Assembly (NCBI RefSeq): GCF_036227265.1
Contig: NZ_CP109446.1
Location: 5,276,001-5,340,000 of the forward strand
Length of the DNA stretch: 64,000 nucleotides
Source: Streptomyces sp. NBC_01476
GTDB lineage: Bacteria > Actinomycetota > Actinomycetes > Streptomycetales > Streptomycetaceae
Reading direction: 5' to 3'
Below, piece after piece: positions 51,980-61,250 of this stretch. Both the position numbers and the translations under genes were made by a program. The notes under the pieces were generated by a model. The model saw only the letters and a list, made by a program, of their open reading frames with translations, was not told the origin of the DNA and ran no database searches. The stretch's first letter is position 1. Each line of letters opens with the position of its first letter.

Positions 51980-54900
51980 CTACTTCAGGCCGAAGGCGCG
52001 GGTGATGGACTGGGTGATGCCGCCGCCGTCGCGCTGCTTCGCGGTGACCCGCAGGGAGACGTAACCGGCCCGGTGCGGGGCGTGCAGGGAGGTCTTCCAG
52101 GTGCCCCGCTTCTCCGTCAGGGGCTGCCGCTGCCAGGTGGCTCCGTCGTCGTAGGAGACCTCCAGCCTGACCGAGGAGACCGCGTCCCGCGGCGAGTCGC
52201 TGCCGAGGACCTCGGGGGTGACGGAGAAGTCCGCGGTGCGTTTCGCCCGGCCCGCGGGGTCCAGGTCGGTTCCGTAGTCCAGCTGGACCAGCGGGACCGC
52301 CTCCGCGTCCCCGTTCCCGGGGGCGCCTGAGGTGAAGTTCCACTCGGTGTGGGTGGCGGTGGAGTAGGGGCCGAACCCGGGGTCGCTGCTGGTGTCGACG
52401 GCCAGCCGGTACGGCAGCCGCCGCGGATCCAGGTCCCACACGTCCAGGGTCGGCGCGTCCTGGCTTCTGCGCTGCGCCAGCAACGTGTCCCCCTGGTAGA
52501 GCGAGTACGTCCCGGTCACCAGCCCGTCATAGCCGTTGTGCGCGGATCCTCCGTCGCCGGCCGGGCCCGTGACGAACAGGCTCATGCCGGAGTCGCCGCG
52601 GAACGGAATCTCGGCGCTGGTCAGCCGCGGCCGGGTGATGGGGCCGAACCAGCGGTCCTTCTGGACGCTCCCCGGCTGGTAGGTCCGTACGTCGGTGTTG
52701 GACGACCAGCTGTCGATGCTCGCGTACTGCTGCCACTTGACGCCGGGTCCTGCGGAGACCCAGTCGGTACGCGGCCCCGGGGCGGCCAGGTCCTGCGGGA
52801 ACCGTGCGACCCGCACCATCCCGTACACGGCGTGCGGATTGGCGGCGGGCCCGTATTCGTACGCGGGACTGTCCTCCCGGCTCTCGATGGTCTGCTCACC
52901 GTCCGGCGGGGCGAAGTCGAGGTCGATCCGGGCCAGACTGCGGGGACCGGTCGCGGCCGAGGGGTCCTTCGGCACCCCTCCCTGGTGGTAATCGACCAGG
53001 TCGTACAGGTACGTGGGCGCGGGGTGGGCCTCGACCGCCAGCTGTACGCGGCTCCTTCCCGCGGCACCGATCTTCTTGATCAGCGCCTCTCCCTCGTCCA
53101 TGGTGACCGAGGCGACCGGGATCGGCCCGGTGGTCGCGCCGTCGGGGCCGCCGTACCAGTCGCTTCCCCGGCCGTCGCCGTCGGTGACCACCAGGAGCAT
53201 CGCCGCGCCGGCGGCGTGCGCCGCGGCTGCCTGATCGGTCGGGACCGCGGTGGCGCCGGCCCGTACGACCACGGCCTTGCCGCGGGCGGACAGGCCGGTG
53301 TAGTCGGCCTGCGTGCCGGCACCGGCGAAGACGGCGTCCAGGCGCGTGGTGCCGTCCGGCAGCAGCGGGGTGCCGGGCTGCACCACCAGGGCGTCATCAA
53401 GGCTGTGCCCGCCGTAGGTGATCTTCAGCGGCGTCTGCTTGGCACGTATACGGGTGGTGAAGACGAAGCTGCCCTTCTTCACCTTGGCCTTGGTGGGCAG
53501 GGCCCACAGGCTGTCGTAGGTGGCGGAGGGCCAGAAGTTCTCGTGCAGCGCCTGCTGGTCGGCGGGCGTGGGCACGCTGGAGGTGAAGGAGCGGTACACG
53601 TCGATCCGGCTGTTGACGACGGTGGTCGGCTTGGGTGTCGCCACCTTCACCTGGCGCAGTCCGGAGGCGTCGAGCTCGATGGTCCGGTCGCCCGTCAGAT
53701 CGAACTCGGGAACGGTCAGCAGCGCGAATCCGAGGGAGTGGGGGCCGTGCAGACCCTGTACGTCCACCGTGGAGACGGCCGTGTAGGAGCCGGGGGCCCA
53801 GCGGCTGGTGAGCGTGCCGTCCTGCACCCACTTGTCGGTGGTCTTTCCGTCGGCGCCGGTGATCTCGACGTCGCCGCTCATGGGCCGGCCGGCTTTGTCC
53901 TTCAGGTGGATGGTGAGGTCGTACTTCTCGGATTCGACGGAGACCCCTACGGCCGTGTGCACCTCACCGGTCGCGTAGCGCGCGGTGACCTGGGCGGCGT
54001 ACTGGCCCGCGGCCAGCCCGTTCGGGTCCACCGTGACGCCGACCGCCGAGGACCCGTGGGCCGGTACGGTGACGCGGCCGGCGGCCGGCGTGAACACCCC
54101 TGCCGGCGCGTCGCCGTGGTCGGCCGAGAGGTCCAGCGTGATGGCCTCGTCCGTGGTGTTGGTGTACGTGATCTGCCGGGTGATCTGCTTACGCCGCGGG
54201 CTGGTCGACCAGCGGACGAGCCCCGCGTCCACCGAGCCGGTCGCGACGATCCGGTCCTGCTGGTAGGCGGCGCCCACGTTCAGCCGGCCGGTGCCGGCCT
54301 GGTAGGGGCTGTACTCCGGGGTCGGCACGGTGGTGCTCATCAGAGCGTCCTTGATCTGCTGCCCGGTCCACTCCGGGTGCTTCTGGGCCAGCAGGACCGC
54401 TGCTCCGGCGACGTGGGGCGCCGCCATGGAAGTGCCGCTGTCCGAGCGGTAGTAGCCCTCACCTCCGTCCATGTACTGCGAGCGGGCCGCCAGCACGTCC
54501 ACGCCGGGAGCGGTCAGATCCGGCTTGAGGCCGTCGTCGTCCATCCGGGGTCCGGCGGCGGAGAAGTCGGCGAGGTGGTCGGAGGAGTCCACCGCCCCGA
54601 CGGTGAGCGCGGCGTCCGCGGTTCCCGGCGAGGTCACGCTGTAGGGGCTGTTGCCCGTGTTGCCGGCGGCGATGACGAAGAGCGTGCCCGTCTCGGCGCT
54701 CAACTGGTTCACCGCCTGGCTCAGCGGGTCGTCCTGGGTGCGCCAGGCCGGGGTGCCGAGACTCATGTTGATCACCTTGGCGTGTTCGGTCCGCGCCGCC
54801 CACTCCATGCCCTCGATGATCCCCGATATCGGTCCTGATCCGTTGTCACCGAGGACCTTGCCGACCAGCAGGTCGGCGTCGGGGGCGACACCGCGCTCCT

Positions 54901-55864
54901 TGCCGTCGGAGGCGGCGCCGGTACCGGCGACGGTGGAGGCGGTGTGGGTGCCGTGGCCGGCCCGGTCGATGACGTCCTCGCCGCGGACGAAGTTCTTGGA
55001 GGCGACGATACGGTTCACCAGGTCCGGGTGGGTGGGGTCCACGCCGGTGTCCAGGACCGCGACCCGGACCCCCTTCCCCGTGCCGCCGGCGGCCCAGGCC
55101 GCGGGAGCGCCGATCTGGGCGGTGCTGTCGGCGAGGTCGGCCTGCGCCTTGCTGTCGAGCCACACCTTGTCGACGTCGTCGGTGAAGGACGGCGCGGCCT
55201 CCGGGGTTTCACCGCTCCGGGTCGCCGGCGGCGGGGAGTCGCTCCGCCGGGTGCCGGTGAGGGCGGACCAGAAGGCGGCGGACTTCGACCGGTGGGTACG
55301 GACCGCCGCGCCGCGGACGGACGGGAGGTTCAGCGTGGTCTCGGTTCCCGGCAGGTCCACGCCGGGCGGCTGGGCGGCCGGGCCCTTGGCGGCGTCGGAC
55401 CTGAGGGCGGCGGAGTCCTTCGTGCGGGTGACGATCAGGGGGAGTTCGCTGCTGTGCGCGTCGTCGTAGCCCTGGGCCACCAGCTGGGTGACGTCGAAGA
55501 GCTGCTTGTCGAGCCGGCCGGTCGCGATGAAGGACGTGGCCTCGTCGGGAAGCACATAGGTGTCCCCGCCCTCGACGGCGGTACGTACCGAACCGGTGGC
55601 GCCCGGCGCGCGCTTGATGGCGTCCACCGAGAGGACCGATCCGTCGGGGCCCGGGGTCACCGTCACCTTGTCGCCGGTGATCAGCGTCACGGTGACGGGT
55701 GGCACGGTGACGGGTGCGCTGTGCGGGCCGTCCACCGCGGTCTGCGCCGCCGCCGGCGCCGGCGGTTGCGGGGCTGCGCTGTGGGCCTCCACGGGGGCGA
55801 TCAGCGTGGCCACGAAGGCGACGCCGGTCACCACGGCCGATCTTCGGGCGAACGGCAGCTTCAC
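51980..55864 (-). CDS. Secreted S8 (subtilisin-like) serine protease, large form
   Basis: 1294 aa. Signal peptide (about 1-30), propeptide (about 31-240), S8 catalytic domain with D272 (VAVLDTGVD), H304 (GHGTHTA) and S479 (SGTSMAAPHVAG), a beta-sandwich, then a PA-like segment (about 850-960; GKAVVVRAGATAVPTDQAAA, MLLVVTDGDG) and C-terminal beta domains to 1294. The length is typical of large streptomycete secreted subtilases. It should degrade extracellular protein; substrate and any self-processing are unknown. GTG 55864 has GGAG upstream. The gap before it (55865-56346 on this strand) has a GGCCGG-rich hairpin near 55954-55990 and no gene. Confidence 0.93.
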   Translation of the reverse strand: MKLPFARRSAVVTGVAFVATLIAPVEAHSAAPQPPAPAAAQTAVDGPHSAPVTVPPVTVTLITGDKVTVTPGPDGSVLSVDAIKRAPGATGSVRTAVEGGDTYVLPDEATSFIATGRLDKQLFDVTQLVAQGYDDAHSSELPLIVTRTKDSAALRSDAAKGPAAQPPGVDLPGTETTLNLPSVRGAAVRTHRSKSAAFWSALTGTRRSDSPPPATRSGETPEAAPSFTDDVDKVWLDSKAQADLADSTAQIGAPAAWAAGGTGKGVRVAVLDTGVDPTHPDLVNRIVASKNFVRGEDVIDRAGHGTHTASTVAGTGAASDGKERGVAPDADLLVGKVLGDNGSGPISGIIEGMEWAARTEHAKVINMSLGTPAWRTQDDPLSQAVNQLSAETGTLFVIAAGNTGNSPYSVTSPGTADAALTVGAVDSSDHLADFSAAGPRMDDDGLKPDLTAPGVDVLAARSQYMDGGEGYYRSDSGTSMAAPHVAGAAVLLAQKHPEWTGQQIKDALMSTTVPTPEYSPYQAGTGRLNVGAAYQQDRIVATGSVDAGLVRWSTSPRRKQITRQITYTNTTDEAITLDLSADHGDAPAGVFTPAAGRVTVPAHGSSAVGVTVDPNGLAAGQYAAQVTARYATGEVHTAVGVSVESEKYDLTIHLKDKAGRPMSGDVEITGADGKTTDKWVQDGTLTSRWAPGSYTAVSTVDVQGLHGPHSLGFALLTVPEFDLTGDRTIELDASGLRQVKVATPKPTTVVNSRIDVYRSFTSSVPTPADQQALHENFWPSATYDSLWALPTKAKVKKGSFVFTTRIRAKQTPLKITYGGHSLDDALVVQPGTPLLPDGTTRLDAVFAGAGTQADYTGLSARGKAVVVRAGATAVPTDQAAAAHAAGAAMLLVVTDGDGRGSDWYGGPDGATTGPIPVASVTMDEGEALIKKIGAAGRSRVQLAVEAHPAPTYLYDLVDYHQGGVPKDPSAATGPRSLARIDLDFAPPDGEQTIESREDSPAYEYGPAANPHAVYGMVRVARFPQDLAAPGPRTDWVSAGPGVKWQQYASIDSWSSNTDVRTYQPGSVQKDRWFGPITRPRLTSAEIPFRGDSGMSLFVTGPAGDGGSAHNGYDGLVTGTYSLYQGDTLLAQRRSQDAPTLDVWDLDPRRLPYRLAVDTSSDPGFGPYSTATHTEWNFTSGAPGNGDAEAVPLVQLDYGTDLDPAGRAKRTADFSVTPEVLGSDSPRDAVSSVRLEVSYDDGATWQRQPLTEKRGTWKTSLHAPHRAGYVSLRVTAKQRDGGGITQSITRAFGLK

Positions 55865-56346
55865 GTTGTCTCCAGAGTTGGCGGGGTGCGATGGTGATCG
55901 CCAACGTATGGATGGAACATGCCAAGATCTTGAACTGCCTGTAACCGTGCCGCTTTTCCGGCCGGGCTTCCTGCCGGGCCGGCGAAAAAGTTTCGGCCGG
56001 TGGGTGGGGGCGTGGATCGGAGCGGTGCGTCGTCAGGTGACCCTGGGGCATGATTTTGCCGCGCGTGTCGTCGCAGGGTGTGACCGAATGGGCCGATCAG
56101 CCCGGGGAGTTGCCGGGCGGGGTGGGTTCGATCCGCGTGATGGCCTGTCTGCGTTTGTCGCGGATCCGGGCAGCCGTCGCGGCGCGGGGAGTGGGCTCAG
56201 GTGAGCCCGTCCCCTTTGACGTTCGCGTGTTTGAGGTCCCGTACCGGGTCATTGGCTGTGGACCCGGAGGGCACGCGGGCTCGCGCCGTGAGGTGTGAGG
56301 AGGGTGCGGCCGACTCTGCGCAGGTGCGGTGCTCGTCGGGTCCGGC

Positions 56347-56928
56347 TCAGCCGGACCGCGGGGGAGTCAGCTTCTCCAGGTCGAGGCTGATCCCGAAAGG
56401 CACCGGCCGCTTCAGTGAACCCCGGAAAATGCCGGCCGGCGCGTACGCACGGGTCGGCTTGTCGAGTTCGTAGACATGCACGACCGGGGTCCCGTTCTCG
56501 TCCTCGACGCACCAGTAGTGCGGGATGCCTGCCTCCGCGTATTTGCGGAGCTTGACCGTCCGGTCCCGGTGGGCGGACTCGGGGGAGACAACCTCGATGA
56601 CAAGTCGCACTTCATCAGGTGCGAACCAGGTGCGGTCGCCGTCGAAGTCCGCTGTTGTCACGAGCAGATCCGGCTCGGGTCGGTTGCGCTGATCGAGCTT
56701 GATGGTCATCTCGCGGCCGATTCTGACGTCGTCAGGTGCCTGCTCCATGAGGGCGACGGTGAGCAGGGTGATGAGGTGGCCGTGCCACCACCTCTGCGGC
56801 GACATCATGAAGACGAGTGCTCCGTCGATCAGCTCGGTGTGGCGGGGTGCCTCGGGGAGGCGGTCCAGATCCTCCGCGAACCAGCCTTCCGCGCGCGGCG
56901 GGCGCATCCAGTCGGGCAGTGCGGTCAT
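56347..56928 (-). CDS. Uma2 family endonuclease-fold protein
   Basis: 193 aa. PD-(D/E)XK-like core: HTELIDGALVFMMSPQRWW, PEPDLLVTTADFDG, VRLVIEVVSPESAHRDR and KLRKYAEAGIPHYWCVE. Uma2 (DUF820) proteins are widespread putative restriction-like endonucleases of unknown role, common in multiple copies in Streptomyces. No partner gene is adjacent. Confidence 0.9.
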   Translation of the reverse strand: MTALPDWMRPPRAEGWFAEDLDRLPEAPRHTELIDGALVFMMSPQRWWHGHLITLLTVALMEQAPDDVRIGREMTIKLDQRNRPEPDLLVTTADFDGDRTWFAPDEVRLVIEVVSPESAHRDRTVKLRKYAEAGIPHYWCVEDENGTPVVHVYELDKPTRAYAPAGIFRGSLKRPVPFGISLDLEKLTPPRSG

Positions 56929-57118
56929 GGAACAACCCTAGCGAGGTGAGTCCGTCTCCAGGGGGATGCAGTGCGGGCCCGGGAGAGACGCCGGGCCTTT
57001 GAGGTCGCCCTCCGGGGTGTGCGCGGGCCGGACCGATTGCCGGGGAGGGGGGCTCCCGGGTGGCGGGGGCGGGGCGGGCTACGGTGCTGGGCCCTTCCGA
57101 TGGAGGCCGGGGGAGGGG

Positions 57119-57511
57119 TCAGTGGGGGTTGGTGGACTTCTCGGCCTGCTTCGCCTTGATCCGCTGGGCTTCTTTGCGGACCTCGGCCTGGGTGGCGCGT
57201 TCGCGCCGGAGCCACTCCGGCTCCGCGGCCTTCAGCGCCTCGATCTCCTCGGTGGTGAGGGGGTCGGTGATGCCGCCGCGGGCCAGGCCCGCGATGGAGA
57301 CGCCCAGCCGGGCGGCGACGACCGGGCGGGGGTGCGGGCCGTTGTGGCGGAGGTCCTGGAGCCACTGGGGCGGGTCGGCCTGGAGCGCGTTCAGCTCGTC
57401 GCGGGAGACGACACCCTCCTGGAACTCCTCGGGGGTGGCCTCCAGGTAGACGCCCAGCTTCTTCGCCGCGGTGGCGGGTTTCATGGTCTGGGTGGTCTTG
57501 TGCGACGTCAT
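57119..57511 (-). CDS. DUF5997 family protein
   Basis: 130 aa from ATG 57511. MKPATAAKKLGVYLEATPEE, NALQADPPQWLQDLRHNGPH and VVAARLGVSIAGLARGGI are the DUF5997 pattern. The third segment looks like a helix-turn-helix. TACCCT lies 7 bp before the ATG with no RBS, so a leaderless mRNA is possible. It diverges from an orphan LysR effector-domain gene with 147 bp between, an arrangement I remember in other streptomycetes; the two may work as one regulator. Confidence 0.85.
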   Translation of the reverse strand: MTSHKTTQTMKPATAAKKLGVYLEATPEEFQEGVVSRDELNALQADPPQWLQDLRHNGPHPRPVVAARLGVSIAGLARGGITDPLTTEEIEALKAAEPEWLRRERATQAEVRKEAQRIKAKQAEKSTNPH

Positions 57512-57658
57512 GGGGTCAAGGGTAGCGAGCGGGTGCGCGCGCTCCGACCACGGCAGGGCGCGAGCGCTCCCGCCCCGGCCACGTCCGAGGCGGCGCCCGC
57601 GGTCCGGCCACGCCCGAGCGTGTGCCCCCGCTTCGGCCCCGCCCGGTAATCTGGCCGG

Positions 57659-58426
57659 GTGACAGGCTCGGAGACACCCCCTTCCTTCAGGCTCGCCTAC
57701 GTGCCGGGGGTGACACCCGCCAAGTGGGTGCGGATCTGGCACGAGCGGCTGCCCGACGTCCCGCTGGACCTGGTCGCCGTACCCGCCGCCGAAGCGGCCG
57801 GCGTCCTGCGTGACCGCGGCGCCGACGCCGGACTCGTACGGCTGCCGATCGACCGGACGGACCTCAGCGCGATCCCGCTCTACACCGAGACGACCGTGGT
57901 CGTGGTCCCGAAGGACCACCTGGTGACCGCGGCCGAAGAGGTGTCCGCGGCGGACCTCGCCGACGAGGTCGTCCTGCACCCCCTGGACGACACCCTCGGC
58001 TGGGAGAACCCGCCGGGGCGCCCGGCGCTCGAACGCCCCGCCACCACGGCCGACGCCATCGCCCTGGTGGCCGCGGGCGTCGGGCTGCTCGTGGTCCCGC
58101 AGTCGCTCGCCCGGCTGCACCACCGCCGGGACCTCACGTACCGGCCGGTCACCGACGCCCCCGCGTCGGGCGTCGCGCTGTCCTGGCGGGAGGACGGGAC
58201 CACGGAGCTGGTCGAGCAGTTCATCGGCATCGTGCGCGGCCGCACCGTCAACAGCACCCGGGGCCGCCCCCCGACGCCCCCGCAGGAGAAGAAGTCCAAG
58301 CGGCAGGACGCGGGCACCGCCGCCCGCAAGCCCGCCCGCGGCACGTCGCCCCGCACATCCACGGGCAAGCCCCCGCGCAACGGCTCCCCCCGCACCCCCA
58401 AACGCGGCAAACCCCGCGGCAGATAG
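57659..58426 (+). CDS. LysR-type substrate-binding domain protein without HTH
   Basis: 255 aa from GTG 57659. The first 195 residues are a periplasmic-binding-type fold as in LysR effector domains (RLAYVPGVTPAKWVRIWHER, DAGLVRLPIDRTDLSAI, ALVAAGVGLLVVPQSLARLH). The usual N-terminal winged helix is absent and there is no room for it upstream. The C-terminal 60 residues are Lys/Arg/Pro-rich and probably disordered. It would need a separate DNA-binding partner; DUF5997, divergent next door, is a candidate. Confidence 0.85.
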   Translation: MTGSETPPSFRLAYVPGVTPAKWVRIWHERLPDVPLDLVAVPAAEAAGVLRDRGADAGLVRLPIDRTDLSAIPLYTETTVVVVPKDHLVTAAEEVSAADLADEVVLHPLDDTLGWENPPGRPALERPATTADAIALVAAGVGLLVVPQSLARLHHRRDLTYRPVTDAPASGVALSWREDGTTELVEQFIGIVRGRTVNSTRGRPPTPPQEKKSKRQDAGTAARKPARGTSPRTSTGKPPRNGSPRTPKRGKPRGR

Positions 58427-58559
58427 CCCCCGGCCCCGCAACCAGCCCCTCGCGTACCGGAGTTCCCCCCGAGCCCCGCCCTCACCCCGCCCGTGCGGGA
58501 ACCGGGGGGAGGGGGTGGGGCGTGGTTCCGGGTGGGGGACAACGGGGGCGGGGGGAAGC

Positions 58560-59261
58560 ATGCAGGTGATCGAGGTGACCGGGTTCGCGGTGCGGTCCGC
58601 GGTGATCACGTTGCGGCGGCGGGGGACGCCGCTGGAGTTCGTGGTGTTCCCGATGATCCACGTGGCGTCGCCGACGTTCTACGCGCAGGTGCGGATCAGG
58701 CTGCGGGAGTGCGATCTGATCGTTCTGGAAGGGATCAGGGGGAAGTCGCTCGGGGTCGGCGTGATCACGCTCGCCTATCGGTTCGCGCCGCGGTGGCGGC
58801 GGAACGGGCTGGTGGAGCAGACCGACGAGGTGCTGCTTCCCGAGGGAGTGCCGGTGATCAATCCGGATGTGACGGCCGAGCAGGCGATCGCGGACCTGCG
58901 GGCGCTGCCGCGCTGGTTGTACGTGCTGGTGCTGATCGCTGCCCCGGTGTACGGCCTGGTGTTCGCGCTGCGCGGGCCGCGGGCCTTCCTCGACGCGGAC
59001 ACCGCCGTGGACGACTTTCCGCTCACCGCGCGGGCCGAGGAGATGGACGACGATCCGGTCGGCCACGCGCTCTCCGACCGGCGTGACCAGCTGCTGCTCG
59101 ACGCGCTCGGTGAGATCCACACCGAGCGCGGCGGGGAGCCGCTCCGGGTGGCGGTGGTCTACGGGGCCGGCCACGTACGGGCGATCGTGCACGGCCTGGC
59201 GGACCGGTACGGCTACGCGCCGCGGGAAGCGGAGTGGGTCACGGTCTACCTCCCGGCGTAG
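58560..59261 (+). CDS. TraB/PrgY-like protein
   Basis: 233 aa from ATG 58560 with a GGGGG run upstream. FPMIHVASPTFYAQVRIRL, CDLIVLEGIRG and VVYGAGHVRAIVHGL fit the TraB/TIKI fold (conserved His and Glu around a metal site). A hydrophobic segment lies near 125-145. TraB members are putative metalloproteases or pheromone-shutdown proteins; a bacterial role here is unknown. It converges on the LysR gene at 59303. Confidence 0.65.
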   Translation: MQVIEVTGFAVRSAVITLRRRGTPLEFVVFPMIHVASPTFYAQVRIRLRECDLIVLEGIRGKSLGVGVITLAYRFAPRWRRNGLVEQTDEVLLPEGVPVINPDVTAEQAIADLRALPRWLYVLVLIAAPVYGLVFALRGPRAFLDADTAVDDFPLTARAEEMDDDPVGHALSDRRDQLLLDALGEIHTERGGEPLRVAVVYGAGHVRAIVHGLADRYGYAPREAEWVTVYLPA

Positions 59262-59302
59262 GCCCGGCGGTTACGGGCCCCCGCATAGGCCCCCCGCCGC
59301 GG

Positions 59303-60211
59303 TCACGCGTCGCGGTGTCGGAGGACCTCGCGGCAGGCGCGGACGTATGCGGGGACCAGCGTGCTGGTCGAGGCGCGGGGCCAGGTGAGGGCGAAGCGGG
59401 CGGGGGAGAGGCCGGAGACCGGGCGGGTGGTGACGCCGCCGAGGCTGACCAGGGGCGCGTTGCCGGCCGCGAGCAGGACCACGCCGAGCCCTGCCACCAG
59501 GGCCTCGTACGTCTCCTCCGTGCTCGCGACCTCCGCGCCGATCCGGGCCGGGCGGCCGGCGCGGGCGTCGGTGGCGAGCCAGTGGTCGCGCAGCGGGCCG
59601 GCGGCGGCGGGCAGGGCGAGGAACGGTTCGTCCAGGAGGTCCGCGAACGCGATCGTGTCGCGCGCGGCCAGCGGATGGGCGGCGGGAAGAGCCACCAGGC
59701 GGGGTTCCGCGGCGACCAGGACATGGTCGTAGCGCCGCTGGTCGGGCAGCGGCAGCCAGACGAAGGCCACATCGCTGGCGCCGTCGGCGAGCCCGGCCGT
59801 GGGGTCGTCCCAACTCACCTGCCGCACACGGATGGTGGCGTCCGGGTGAGCCGCGGAGAAGCGGGACCTGATCGCCGGGAGCAGGGCGCCGCGGCCCGGG
59901 CTTGTGCTCATCCCGACCACCAGGGTGCGGCGCTGGTCCGCCTTCGCGCCCTCCACCACCGTCCACGCCTCGTCCCAGGTCGCCAGGAGCTGCCGGGCGT
60001 ACGGGAGCAGGGCCGCACCGGCCGGGGTGAGGGCGACACCCTGCCGGTCGCGCACGAACAACGCGGTGCCGAGCTGCCGTTCCAGCGCCCTGACCTGCTT
60101 GCTCAGTGCGGGCTGCGAGACGTAGAGGCGCTCGGCGGCGCGGGTGAAGTGCAGTTCTTCGGCCACCGCGACGAAGTACCGCAGGTCCCGCCCGTGAACG
60201 TCCATGACCAT
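59303..60211 (-). CDS. LysR-family transcriptional regulator
   Basis: 302 aa. N-terminal HTH (about 4-63; LRYFVAVAEELHFTRAAERL, SQPALSKQVRALERQLG) and effector domain (about 90-300). ATG 60211 is used; ATG 60205 also possible. It diverges from an SDR gene over 81 bp, the usual layout for a LysR controlling its neighbour. Confidence 0.92.
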   Translation of the reverse strand: MVMDVHGRDLRYFVAVAEELHFTRAAERLYVSQPALSKQVRALERQLGTALFVRDRQGVALTPAGAALLPYARQLLATWDEAWTVVEGAKADQRRTLVVGMSTSPGRGALLPAIRSRFSAAHPDATIRVRQVSWDDPTAGLADGASDVAFVWLPLPDQRRYDHVLVAAEPRLVALPAAHPLAARDTIAFADLLDEPFLALPAAAGPLRDHWLATDARAGRPARIGAEVASTEETYEALVAGLGVVLLAAGNAPLVSLGGVTTRPVSGLSPARFALTWPRASTSTLVPAYVRACREVLRHRDA

Positions 60212-60292
60212 CGGCTATCACGACGGATCTTGGACCGGCAAGGGCACGGTCCGGGAGGGTGGGCGGTAAGACGAGCGACAGGGGGGACGGCA

Positions 60293-61120
60293 GTGGGCAG
60301 GGTATGGCTGGTCACCGGGGCGAACGGCGGTTTCGGCCGGGCGATCACCGAGGCCGCGGTGGCGGCGGGCGATGTCGTGGTGGCGGCGGCGCGGCGGCCG
60401 GGGGTACTGGACGGGCTGGTCGCCGCCCACCCGGACCAGGTGGAGGCGCTGCGGCTGGACGTCGCCGACCTGCCGGCGATCGAGGCCGCCGTCGCCGGGG
60501 TGCTCGGGCGGCACGGGCGGATCGACGTCCTGGTCAACAACGCCGGCCGCACCCATGTCGGCGCCTTCGAGGAGACCACGGACGCGGAGCTGCGCGACCT
60601 CTTCGACGTCCATGTCTTCGGCCCCGCAGCGCTGGTACGGGCGGTGCTGCCGGGGATGCGCGCCCGCCGCTCGGGTGCGATCGTCCAGCTCAGCAGCATG
60701 GGCGGGCAGATGTCCTTCGCCGGCTTCAGCGCGTACAGCGGGACGAAGTTCGCGCTGGAGGGCATGACGGAGGCGCTGGCCGACGAGGTCGGCCCGCTCG
60801 GCATCAAGACGCTGATCGTGGAGCCCGGCGCGTTCCGGACCTCGCTGATGGGCAACGGCAGTGTCAGTGCCGAACTCCCGGACTACGAGGCGACGGTGGG
60901 CGGCACGCGCACGATGGTCGCCGCGGGTGACGGCGCCCAGCCCGGTGACCCGGCGAAGGCCGCGGCGCTCGTCCTGGCCGCGCTGGACGCCGACGACACC
61001 CCGCTGCACCTGCCGCTGGGCGACGACGGGGTGACCGCGGTGCTGGACCACCTGGACCAGGTCCGGGCCCAGATCACCCCCTGGGAGGCACGGGCGAGGA
61101 ACACCGGTTTCGACGCCTAG
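60293..61120 (+). CDS. Short-chain dehydrogenase/reductase (SDR)
   Basis: 275 aa from GTG 60293, RBS AGGGGGG. Cofactor motif TGANGGFG, NNAGRTHVG, catalytic Ser in QLSSMGGQM and YSGTKFAL (YxxxK), then VEPGAFRTSL. It has the classical oxidoreductase form, NAD(P)-dependent. Substrate unknown; expression is probably set by the divergent LysR. A long upstream open frame is antisense to that regulator. Confidence 0.9.
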   Translation: MGRVWLVTGANGGFGRAITEAAVAAGDVVVAAARRPGVLDGLVAAHPDQVEALRLDVADLPAIEAAVAGVLGRHGRIDVLVNNAGRTHVGAFEETTDAELRDLFDVHVFGPAALVRAVLPGMRARRSGAIVQLSSMGGQMSFAGFSAYSGTKFALEGMTEALADEVGPLGIKTLIVEPGAFRTSLMGNGSVSAELPDYEATVGGTRTMVAAGDGAQPGDPAKAAALVLAALDADDTPLHLPLGDDGVTAVLDHLDQVRAQITPWEARARNTGFDA

Positions 61121-61159
61121 ACGGGTCGCGCGTCCGGTGTCAGGACCCGCCGCTGGCGT

Positions 61160-61205
61160 GACGGTGCCCGGCTCTCCCGTCCTTCCGGGGGAGCCGGGCA
61201 CCGTC
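61160..61205. terminator. Bidirectional terminator between SDR and chitinase 2
   Basis: GACGGTGCCCGGCTC (61160-61174) pairs exactly with GAGCCGGGCACCGTC (61191-61205), and the inner TCCC/GGGG lengthens the stem. It serves both convergent genes. Confidence 0.85.
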
Positions 61206-61250
61206 GGTGAACCGCGTGAACCGCGCGAACCGCCAGGCGACTTGGCAGAG

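Noticed and set aside
52349-54838. 829-codon forward frame opposite the subtilase
   Set aside because: Shadow of a protease with full catalytic triad; composition is not protein-like.
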